Of a DNA stretch of 64,000 bases, positions 51,670-61,513 are shown piece by piece. The position numbers and the translations under genes are program-made. The notes beneath the pieces were generated by a model. That model was not told the DNA's origin. It ran no database searches and saw nothing but the letters and a program-made list of their open reading frames with translations. Position 1 is the first letter of the stretch. Each line of letters opens with the position of its first letter. Source of the stretch: DASPKM01 sp963817075 (lineage in GTDB: Bacteria; Bacteroidota; Bacteroidia; Chitinophagales; Chitinophagaceae); contig CAWFMT010000009.1 in the NCBI GenBank assembly GCA_963817075.1, forward strand, positions 620,001 to 684,000, given 5' to 3'.

Positions 51670-51778
51670 CTGAGAATGTAAAATGCAAAATGTAAAATGG
51701 AAAATTAGGAAGAAGAATATTTGATTGAGGAACGAGACTGTAATTTTTACATTTTTAATTTTTCATTTTGCATTCCTA
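51670..51778. repeat. AT-rich palindrome of the CATTTTACATTTT word family
   Basis: ATGTAAAATGCAAAATGTAAA and ATGGAAAATTAG on the left, TTTTTACATTTTTAATTTTT and CATTTTGCATTCC on the right, between two convergent genes. Confidence 0.7.
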
Positions 51779-51790
51779 ATGACTCACGAA

Positions 51791-54700
51791 TTATTGATTG
51801 CCCCCTGTCCCTGTAGTCAAAGTATCTGTCTTGATTGGAGTAACCGGCGAAGAAGGAGCGGGGACAACATTTTTTTTCTTCTTTCTCCGGAATAATTCAC
51901 CCATACTGTCAAACTCACGCCTGTGTGAGATACTGATACCAGAACGGTTTTCTCTTCCGCTGTAAATATAGTTGTATGAATCACGGTAGAAGAAGGTTAA
52001 CAGTAATCTTCCATCCGGGCGAATTTTCCATTCTGCAGTGAAATCCGGAAGGAATTGAAACTTGGCAGCTTGCACCTGTTCAGAACTCAAACCAAAATCA
52101 AGTGCACTTCCAAAAGTAAAAGTTAAGCGTTCATCCAATATGCTTTTTGCGAAGGAAAGCGTTACCTCGCTTCGATCGATCAGGTATGCATTTCCACTAC
52201 CAGCAAGAAAATTCGTTCCACTGTATAACTGAGCATTGAAGTTCACTTTTATCCCTAAAGATTTTTCAAAAGCTCTTGAGAGTTCGCGACTGATCTGGTT
52301 CGAAATAAAACCAGATATACTGTTCACGACCACACTTTCATAAAATCGTGGAGCAAGGTTGCCAGTACTGGTATTAGTGAGCGGTCCGAAACTGTTGAAC
52401 ACAAGCAGGAATGAAACCTGTTTGTTCAATTCATTTTCATCACTCTGGATGCGTTGAAGAACGAATTGCGCTTCCTGGTCGTTTCTTAACTCACTTCCCG
52501 GTGGTAGTTCTATCTGGAAGCGAATAGCAGGCTTCATCAGCTTGCCTGTGAGTTCTGCAAGAACAAAAATCTTCCCACGATATCTCCGAATGTTTTCATT
52601 AGTATAATAGCCAGCCTCTGTAAGGTTAAGATCACTGAATCTTACATTTTCAGCCTCATATCTTGCCTTGATATTCATGTTGGCATCAAACGGATTTCCC
52701 GTCCATTGGATATAATTTCCGGCACCTTCCAATAGTATGAATGGCTTTTTCAATACTGATTGAAAAGTAAAATTGTAATTCCCGCGATCGATATCATACC
52801 TACCTACAATTGTAAAATCATCATTGGTGCCTGCTCTTATTTCAAGATTGCCATGGCCATTGGCATTGATAGCATCACCTGTCAGATCATCGATTATTAC
52901 CTTGACGTTTGCGTAATTATTTGCAGTGATATCTAATCTTACATGAAGATTGGTTTCGGCACCTACCCGTGAAGGCGTCATCTCTTTACCATACACTTTC
53001 CAAACAATAAAATCCGCATCAGAACTTTCTCTGCCTGTGGATGAAGGTAAGGTCAAGGTGGAGCTGTCCACAGGTTCGCCTTCAATATCCATGTACATAT
53101 TTTCTTGCGGGCCTCTCAACGTGAAATTTGCCCTGCCAATCATGGTACCATAGAATTGGCTATTGTCCTTGGCCTTGGTATCAAGAAGTAGTAACCTGTT
53201 TGTATTGATTGCAAAGTCGTAATACATTTTCTTGAGCCCCTGATGACCTAATCTGGCCTTGGTTATATAACCGGTATTACCAAGATCATCTTTAAAACTG
53301 GCGGTCCCGAAATCCATAAATCCATCGCCAAAGGTTATTGAAGCAGTTGGAATAGAATAATTTACCTGCGTATATGCAACTTTCATCTTGGCATTTACCA
53401 ATTCAACTTTCCCCAGAAGTTTTATGTTGCTTGCGGTTCCCGCAACTTTTAAGTTGCCGGTAGCAAATCCATCAATGTCCGTGAAAACACCGGCGAGGAT
53501 TTTCTTCAGGGGCGATATACTCATGTTCTTGAAATTGCCATCAAGATTCATTTCCCTGTTGCCGGTGCTATCTGGCTTAGCCAAAAAACCATTCAGGTCG
53601 AAAACAAAATTTTTGTTATTTGAAATTGCACCTATATCTATCTGCCCGGTTTTTTGATCATAATTTCCTCTTACCTCTATTAATCCTATAGAATCGTCAT
53701 CCAGTCTGAATTGTTCAGTTCTGCCTTTTAAGCTCAGTTGCATCTTTCCATAAGGATCGATCACCTCAACGTCCCCTGTAAAGAGTCCTTCAATTCGATT
53801 GCTTTTAACAAATAAAGGCGTGAAATCGCCAAGGTTTATTTTCTTAAGTGACTACCTTGAGGTCATTTGTATTGCCTGATATCGGAAGGCACAGTAGTCA
53901 CAACTATTTCCTGTTCCCCACTGAAAATTTTGACGCCATCTGCTGAAACAATATTCTTACTCAGGACGAGTTCGCCATCTTTTGCAATCTGCCATTGCTT
54001 GCCATTGATCTCAAAATGTGGATGGCTCGAAATAGATCCGCATGCCATCCGGAATAGTTTCCACTCTTGCAGCAATATCGGCTGAATTCAACGTCTGGCT
54101 TGCGCTTGTCTTGAATGCGAACTTTGAAACAGTCATTGGCAGAATTGATCCGATATAGGTCTGCTGGGAAATGCAGACTGTCATTGAAAAACATGTCGCA
54201 AACTGGTTTCCATACAAGACTATCCAGATTACCGCGGCCTTTAACCTGGTATTGTTAAATGAATAATGTTTTGATATTTGAATTGCGGTACTTCCGCATT
54301 CAGATCCAATAAATTTTCTTTTGAATTGATCCTGCCACTGATGGTTGTGAAATTGAATCCTTTAACCGTGGATTAAACAGTCTCGAGATAATCATCAACA
54401 TTTTTGGTAGTAACAACAAAGCTGAAATTTTCATTCTGTGGCTTGATCCTGGATGGTTTAATATAAGCAGGATAATACCGGTTGAGAAATGTTTGAAATG
54501 CTGCGGGCAAGTTCGCTTATGGCAAATTCGCCTGCAATGGCAACATCAAATTCATTACTTACGATCGTAAGCGTCTTATTGTTGTCCATGATCCTCGACT
54601 CAAGCACAAGAGAATCGAAGGAAAAGCGTTTGCCATCCTTAAACACTGATGCATCATACATCCTGCGCTGTTCCCACGAAATCGTCGATATTGTCACCGG

Positions 54701-56612
54701 TGAAATTCAACTGAAATTTGCCATTGAATTGAATATCGCGGTTGTATAGGTTCGGGCTTCTGAAGATATCGCTTTCTCAACATGTTGCGGTAAAATCAAA
54801 CTTGGCGCTGTCTGATTCAGGTCGATAATACCTTCGAGACTACTATCAGGTTCGGATCTTTCGAAACAAACTTTCCATTGAATAATTTCTTGTTGAAACG
54901 ATCCCATTAACATACATTCGCGATAAGGTAATCATTTGAATCCCAGTTCCTGTACCGTTCCATCCAGACTATCGCATCCAAGATTGTTTAATTGAAAACC
55001 AGCTTCCCCTAATACTTTCCTTTGAAGCTTAAAAGTTTCCAAATTGCTTATTATCCAGAAATTCGCCGAGCCGGAATTGCTGTAGTATTGATACTCCCTG
55101 AATACACTGGGTTGCGCCTGTTGAGCTTCATATTTAAGGTCACTACTATGGTGCCCAAATTGGTTTCAATCGTACCGTAAGTAACAAAGTCCTTTATGAA
55201 GCCCTTAAAATTTCCACGGAACCTCACATACTCAATCGATCCATTCTGGGCATCGTAATATTTTTGAGATGCAGGCAATAATCTCACTGCATCGGCATAA
55301 GTCGTTTTAAATTCATTTGCTTTAAATCGATAAGGTTTGGTTAATATCAGGAAGCCCTGCAATATGGAATCGCCATTCAGATAGGTGTTATTTCCCGCAT
55401 ATAATTTCAGAGTTTTTCCTTCAAGGTTATCAACCGATCCTTTTACTTGCCCTCCATCCTTATAATCTTGTCCCAATCTTTCTGCGGGGGCAAAAAACGC
55501 GATGTCCTCACTGTTCATCTCCGAGCTTGTCAAATTTGCCTTCCAGTGTCACATCAGTCAGGAAGCTTACCCATGTCCGTCGAAGCTCGAGTACCGCAGG
55601 CAAAATAGTCCTAAGGCGAGTGCGATTGGTGCGAATGTCCGAGCTGATCGAATTCCATCAGCTCAGGATGCATTGTCAGTTGAGCAGTGAATTTTCTCAC
55701 GTGGAGGCCGAGCGTTCTTTTGTTTTCAGGTCGATATCGGCTGTAATGGTGTCCTGGGTTAGCTGCAGGTCTTTAAACGTGCCATGAAATTTGGAGAAAA
55801 TAGCATGTCTGTCCATCCAAGATAAGTATAGGCTGGCGTTCGGTTAAGCCGGTCGTTTTTAAAAGCACCATCTTCAATAGCTAATTCATCGATCAGACGT
55901 CCCAATTCCTCTGCATTCCATCGAAGTTTATTAGGGATCATTAACTATTGGTCTATCGACTTTCTGAGTTGTATCGCTTCGGGCTTATTTGCCCCTGTAT
56001 ATCGATATGAAAAATTGGGGTCTTGCAAGGAGAGTGATTTTATATGCGCGATCTTTTCTATTGAGGTCCACTTCTTCGGGATCCATTTTCAGAGAGCCGA
56101 TCCTGATGACCTGGTTTTCTCCTTCCCACCCATCCTTCATCACAAAGCGATACATTTTCGAGGTCGACGATCTGGAAATTGTAGTCGATAGTTCTTTTAC
56201 TTTTTGCCTTTTTAGGAACAGAAAAATAATCAACAAGGAACTGGTAATTCCAAACGGAATCAGTTCTCTCAAAATTGATCTGCGCATCTTTTAGCGCAAT
56301 ATATTTTAGCTCGACTTGATCCTTGAAAAAGAACCAGTCGGTGATCGTGACTTCAGCGATGCCAGCATAAAGCAGTGTGTCATTATTACGGTCCTGCATA
56401 AGCGTACCTTCCAGCAGCATTTGGTTGAACAGCCAAAATCGACTTTCTTAATTCGAATGAGTTGGTTTTAAGGTCCCGCGAGAGCGGCTGAAGTAACTTT
56501 TCGCGCAAGCCAGTTCTGAACGGGTGTTGTCTGGATAGCTAGCCAGGCTAAAGACCACCAGCAGCAATAGGCTGAGCAGGGTGTACCGCGCTATTTTCCA
56601 GAACTTTTTCAA
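51791..56612 (-). pseudogene. TamB (translocation and assembly module) homologue, 5' half broken by many frameshifts
   Basis: Joined over its breaks this is a TamB protein of about 1,600 residues. The intact 3' part (51791-53840) holds the C-terminal DUF490 domain: FLAKPDSTGNREMNLDGNFKN, VKVIIDDLTGDAINANGHGNLEIRAG, YDIDRGNYNFTFQSVLKKPFILLEGAGNYIQWTGNPFDA, LPPGSELRNDQEAQFVLQRIQ, ending in a Ser/Thr/Pro tail. Upstream, recognisable TamB pieces lie in changing frames: a membrane anchor KKFWKIARYTLLSLLLLVVF at 56612 (TTG), then EGTLMQDRNNDTLLYAG (near 56400), LRWNAEELGRLIDELAIEDG (near 55920), SSEMNSEDIAFFAPAERL (near 55520), SFDSLVLESRIMDNNKTL (near 54620), ARVETIPDGMRIYFEP (near 54070) and NGKQWQIAKDGELVLS (near 54000). 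At least ten frame breaks occur between 53850 and 56600. Confidence 0.85.
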
Positions 56613-56794
56613 TAGATGGGGGATAGAGGTGTAAAATTAGCTATTCACTGTCGTTGAGCAAATTCAATACCATAGTGTTATGTTTTTTTTGCAGCAGGGT
56701 CAACAATTGTTAAAATAGGCAGAAGATTTCGTCTTATGTGGGCTAAAATTGTATTTATTCGCTTCAGCGCTCGAAACTGCCCCATAATGGTTCA

Positions 56795-57628
56795 ATGAAA
56801 GAATACCTGAAGAACATACTAAAGCATTTGAGGATTTACCATCCATTGCAGCGTATTTACAGGAGACGACTCACTTCCAGGCAACACCATCGAATACTTA
56901 AAGAATATGAACCATTCAGAAATGGTGTTCTGTTTTGCAATTTCTGCGGAGAATCTTATAGTCAATTTGCGCCCAGGTGGCCTTCAGATGAAGATCGTGA
57001 AGCTCTTGTCCGGAATAGCGTCATAGCAGGATACGGTGAAAATTGCTATTGCCCTTCCTGCATGAGTACTGCGAGGGAAAGATTGATTAAAGCAGTGATC
57101 TCGGATGATTTTGCCCTGGAAGGAAAACAGATTCTTCATTTTTCACCAGAAAAGAAGATCCTTGATTTCATATTAGAGAAGAATGATGTGACCACTGCCG
57201 ATCTGGAACCTGGCTTCTATAGTGCTGTGCATAAGCAGACTATCAAACAGGACCTAACTTCTCTCCAGTTTCAGGATAGTTCGTTTGACATCGTGATTGC
57301 CAATCATGTGATGGAGCATATTCCTGATGATCTCCAGGCTATGAAAGAGGTTTACAGGGTTTTGAAAAAGAACGGCACCGCAATTATGCAGGTTCCTTTT
57401 TCGACTAGCATAAAAACTACCATAGAACAACCAGGATTGAAAGACCCCAGGCAGCAATCTGCTCTCTTCGGACAAAAAGACCATGTGAGAATATATGAAC
57501 TTGAAGATTATTTATCGCGACTACGAGAAGTTGGCTTCGATGTCAACTATCAATCATATGATGAATTAAAGGCTTATCATCAATTTGCAATTCAAACAGG
57601 TGAAGGTTTTATCAGGATCAGCAAATGA
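56795..57628 (+). CDS. SAM-dependent methyltransferase with N-terminal zinc-ribbon-like segment
   Basis: The 277-residue protein starts with a basic region (MKEYLKNILKHLRIYHPLQR), then a Cys-rich segment GVLFCNFCGESYSQFAP ... YGENCYCPSCMSTARERL (about 48-94) with CxxC and CxCPxC pairs, and then a class I methyltransferase domain: ILHFSPEKKILDFILEKNDVTTADLEPG, QFQDSSFDIVIANHVMEHIPDDLQAMKEVYRVLKKNGTAIMQVPF. The motif order and the ANHVMEHI motif suggest a methyltransferase acting on glycans or glycosyl carriers, often seen in polysaccharide loci. It lies near a FemAB-like acyltransferase and a priming sugar transferase. Confidence 0.85.
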   Translation: MKEYLKNILKHLRIYHPLQRIYRRRLTSRQHHRILKEYEPFRNGVLFCNFCGESYSQFAPRWPSDEDREALVRNSVIAGYGENCYCPSCMSTARERLIKAVISDDFALEGKQILHFSPEKKILDFILEKNDVTTADLEPGFYSAVHKQTIKQDLTSLQFQDSSFDIVIANHVMEHIPDDLQAMKEVYRVLKKNGTAIMQVPFSTSIKTTIEQPGLKDPRQQSALFGQKDHVRIYELEDYLSRLREVGFDVNYQSYDELKAYHQFAIQTGEGFIRISK

Positions 57629-57634
57629 TCGCCT

Positions 57635-58585
57635 TCATATCCTGGTCAATTTTCTGTAGTGTGGAGGGACGCCTTTAAATAAACTTAGAGGAAAGGGGAG
57701 TTTGTTCAGGTAGATGGTTTGAAATTCTTCTTTGAATGCACCAAACCTGCCATAGAAAGTTGAAATACTTGCTTCATCAGAACCTTCAAAATCCAGAATG
57801 GTCTTTTGTTCAGCATGTTCTTTTATGAAAGCGTCGATAAGAAGTGGAGATGATCCAAGTTTCTTGCTTCCTGGTTGATTATCTACCAACCAATAGTATG
57901 CCCTGCCATTTCCAAAAAGAAATGCAGCGCATGAGACCAATGAACCGTTTCGATAAATCCCATAGGTGACTGCTTCATTCCTTGAGTGATAATGCAGAAA
58001 GACTTTCTTCAACAAATCGAATGCTCCTTTTTCGATCCTTGTAAAGCCCGGATATGATTTCGCGCAATTAAGGATGACTTCTTCAATAGGAATATTTTTT
58101 CTGACCTGGCATCCCTCCTTTATTGCCTTTGAAACATTCCGGGTAATGTTATCCCGATATCCATCCCTGATCCGCTCATAAGTTTGGTCAAGAGAAAGAA
58201 CAAAATTTGTTCTTATATAGGTCGGATAAGGTGATGCTTGAAGAAAGTTTTCATGATTGAGGCTGATGTCCCAGTATTTGAATTTTTTTGGAATGGCATG
58301 CAAAAATTTCCTAACAATTTCTGGATTCAGATGATTTCCAAATACGCCAAGTACTGGTGTAAGGAATGGTTGAAATAAATATTGTAATCCGAATTTTTTC
58401 CTTGATGGGAGCGGCATCACATACTTATAATTGTCAAGTACGAGCGCATTCCAGTTTTCAGCCATAATGTCCAGGTATGCTGATTGCGCATAGATCAATC
58501 CGTTGGATGCATTTTGGATGCATGCATCCCATTTTTCAATTGCGATTTCGGTTCTGCGGAGAAAACTTATGGATGAATTATCCAT
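57635..58585 (-). CDS. GNAT-type acyltransferase (FemAB-like)
   Basis: The 316-residue protein resembles the FemAB/GNAT type: an N-terminal half with SNGLIYAQSAYLDIMAENWNALVLDNYKYVMPLPSRKKFGL, a linker, and a C-terminal half with DGYRDNITRNVSKAIKEGCQV, AVTYGIYRNGSLVSCAAFLFGNGRAYYWLVDNQPGSKKLGSSPLLIDAFIKEHAEQKTILDFEGSDEASISTFYGRFGAF. FGAF near the end is a typical C-terminal GNAT element. FemAB proteins add amino acids to peptidoglycan or act on glycans; the acceptor here is unknown. Its ATG lies 2 bp after the stop of the M1 gene, so it is downstream in the same operon. Confidence 0.8.
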   Translation of the reverse strand: MDNSSISFLRRTEIAIEKWDACIQNASNGLIYAQSAYLDIMAENWNALVLDNYKYVMPLPSRKKFGLQYLFQPFLTPVLGVFGNHLNPEIVRKFLHAIPKKFKYWDISLNHENFLQASPYPTYIRTNFVLSLDQTYERIRDGYRDNITRNVSKAIKEGCQVRKNIPIEEVILNCAKSYPGFTRIEKGAFDLLKKVFLHYHSRNEAVTYGIYRNGSLVSCAAFLFGNGRAYYWLVDNQPGSKKLGSSPLLIDAFIKEHAEQKTILDFEGSDEASISTFYGRFGAFKEEFQTIYLNKLPFPLSLFKGVPPHYRKLTRI

Positions 58586-58587
58586 TC

Positions 58588-61414
58588 TCAGTATAGTTGT
58601 ACCAGGTTAATATACTTTCTGAGATTGATCTTTTGAATATCGATAGAAAATGAGATCTTCTTAAAAAACTTATTTTCTTCAGGTACAGTTTTTAATTGAT
58701 CGCGAAACTCCTTGCTATAAAGTATGGGTGCATATACGTTTATAATATCCTTGAGAAGACTGAGTTGTAATCCACCAACATACAGGAATCGACTTGTGCC
58801 GGAGCCTTTTTTCCAGGCCTCCGCGTAGGTACCGATATCCAGGAACAATTTGATCGGAAGTTTGATAGGAAAAAGTCGATCAGGTAAACTGGAGTTGAAA
58901 TTCATTGAGGCCACCCAATTATTCTGATCTTCCCTGCAAGCCCTGGAACAGATCTGTTCTAAGTTTCAGATCACCGTCTCTCATCATCACCTGCTGGCTT
59001 GCACCTCCATCATTTTCATTTCTGCCGATAAAAAAATTGCTGTAGGTATAGTCTTCATTTCCTCTAACCGCAGTCAGCTTCGGCTGATAAACATAGGTAC
59101 TGAATTCTTTCGATGATGTCTTTCCTCCCAGGTAGCCAAACTTCGCAGCAAATACGCGCATGTTCAAACCTCCGTTACCTTTTGAATAATTGAAGAACTG
59201 ATTTCCTGTAAAAGATGCGCGCCAGAAATCAGGTCCCTGCTGGATCTGCAGGCTTCCCTCATATGGATATAATCTCCTGAAATTATCAACACCTATGGTG
59301 AGTTGATTTATCACTCTTGATGCATATTCAGTTTCTTGAGGATAAAAAAGCGTGTCAGATTTTTTCAAAAAGTAATTGAATCCTTTCTCTGAAATAATAT
59401 ATGACCTGAGGTCTACCCACCAGGTTTTTCTATTTCGTGGATCAGGATTGCTGAACATCACCCTGATGTTTGGAACCAATTTTACAAATCCACCAAAGAC
59501 CTTATTTCCGTTGCTGTCAACTCCCTTCAGAGTGGAAAAACGTGAAGCACTCAATCCAATGGATTTGTTAACTGTATTACTGGCTTGAACTGTGTAAGAC
59601 AATTTACCAAGACCATTCAATTGCTTGCTTCCCGTGGCATATAGAGGCATTAAGAGAAATTGGAATTTATTAGAAGGAAGATTATAATTATGAATCCCCG
59701 GTCCAATCATAAAACCATCATACTTACTGAAAGTAAAAGCAGGGAATAGACCGATGTACATATTCTTTTTATAATCTCCCAATGAAAAGAATGGTACAAG
59801 TTTTATACTCCTGATTTTTTCGAAAACCGGCCTTGTTTCTTTTTTTGAAGCTGCGTCAAAAAATGCAGACAGATCATTCCCCGTCTTTTCTTCCATGATC
59901 CTTTTGAAATCTTCGGGATATGGATGGCGATTTTTCCAGGCTGTAAAATATGCCTTCATTCCTTCATCAAACTTTGCCTTGCCAACATGCATTTCAATTT
60001 CCTTTAACCAGAATGCAGTTTTATAGTAAGCAATGAGGGTGTAATTAATAAAAGTGAAACTATCAGATGTAGTTGTTATTGCCTGATCCTTTTTCCAATT
60101 AGTCCAGGTGTCAATTGCCCGATTGACCATTCCTATTTCAGTAATAATTTTCCTTTTTTGTAAATCATCCTGGAAATTTTTTCCATCCATGTAGCGTAAG
60201 TCATAATAGGTATTGATCCCTTCATCCATCCATGGAAACGCACGCTCATTAGATGCAAGAACGCTCTGGAACCAATTATGTCCAATTTCATGCTCCACTG
60301 TTTCTTCCAGGAGAAAATCATCATCCATCGGAGAAATACTTGTAATGGTTGGATATTCCATTCCGCCAGTGAAGGCCATTTTCGCTTCTACAACGCTCAT
60401 CACACTATATGGGTATTCTGCTATCACCCTTGACCTGAAATGAAGTGCGTCTTTAATGAATTTCATACAATTCTTCCATCCTGATGATTTCCGGTCAACA
60501 TAAAACACAAATGCATCAACAACCTTTTTATCAAGCATAACAGTATCAGAAATCACAAGGAATCGCTTGTCCGCAAACCATGCAAAGTCATGAATCATCT
60601 CCTGTTTGTAATTCAGAGTTTTTATTTCTGTTGAAGAAGGAGGAAATATTTCTGAAGGCAACCTGGGTTCACCAAGTTTAGGTCTTGGCCGGGGAGTGGC
60701 CAGGGGATCACTAACAGTTGATTCATTTCTTGACTTCATCCAGTTAATTTCTTGCTTGTCCTGCAATTCTCCAGTGGCAGCAACTACGTAATTCCTGGGC
60801 AGGGTGATCCTCACATCATAATTTCCGAACTCACTGTAAAATTCACCCTGGTCCAGATACGGCATCGGATGCCAACCATATTTATCATAGACCGCGGGTT
60901 TGGGATACCATTGTGTGATATGGTATGACTGACCTACATGTCCTCCCCTCGAAAAATTAAGTGGAAGTTTTACATGAAAAGGTGTGGTAATGGTGACTGA
61001 ATTTCCAGGGGCAAGAGGCTTAGGAAGAACCAGTTTTATAATATCTATATGCTGCGGGTGATCCTCAATTTTCAGCGGTTCATTATCGATCCTAAAATCA
61101 AGTCTGTTGATATAGCCACGATCCTCTCTGCCTGAGAAGTAGAACTTGGTGCTGCCATTCTCTATCTGCTGGTCGCTGAATGCAGTTTTATCATTCTTGA
61201 AGGCATTCGGCCAAACATGAAACCAAAGGAAAAAAAGGGAATCGGGAGAATTATTTGTGTATTCAATTTTTTCAAATCCTTCCAGGGTATGCTCTACGTC
61301 ATTCAATGTGACATCAATAACAAAATTCACCTGTTGTTGCCAATAATTATTCTGAGATACGAGAGGGGTATGAAAGACGTAAAATGAAAGAAAGAGCAGG
61401 CCGATTTTTTTCAC
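58588..61414 (-). pseudogene. Secreted M1-type metallopeptidase with frameshift near the 3' end
   Basis: The main frame (GTG at 61414 to 58919) encodes an 831-residue M1 protein: signal peptide MKKIGLLFLSFYVFHTPLVS-Q, N-domain YWQQQVNFVIDVTLNDVEHTLEGFEKIEY, GGMEYPT, HEIGHNW (375-381), third ligand Glu398 in WMDEGINTY, and a C-terminal domain with a Pro-rich insert (PRPRPKLGEPRLPSE, about 241-255). It stops after LFQGLQGRSE. A further 108 codons (58588-58914) in another frame continue with SMNFNSSLPDRLFPIKLPIKLFLDIGTYAEAWKKG, which looks like the true C terminus. A 1-nt insertion or 2-nt loss near 58920-58926 would rejoin them. The FemAB-like gene starts 2 bp after this second part. Confidence 0.8.
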
Positions 61415-61439
61415 CAGGTATTGTTTCGTCAAAAATAGA

Positions 61440-61510
61440 AAACACAAATTACACGAATTATAACGAAATTCTTGGCGTTCCCTTGCGTCTTTGTGTGATT
61501 GCGGTTAAAT
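61440..61510. repeat. Intergenic TTACACGAATT words and half REP-like arm
   Basis: TTACACGAATTATAACGAAA at 61449-61468 is followed by tggCGTTccCTTGCGTC and TGCGGTTAA at 61500-61508, which is the right half of the TTAACCGC family. It separates the two M1 genes. Confidence 0.7.
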
Positions 61511-61513
61511 GTA

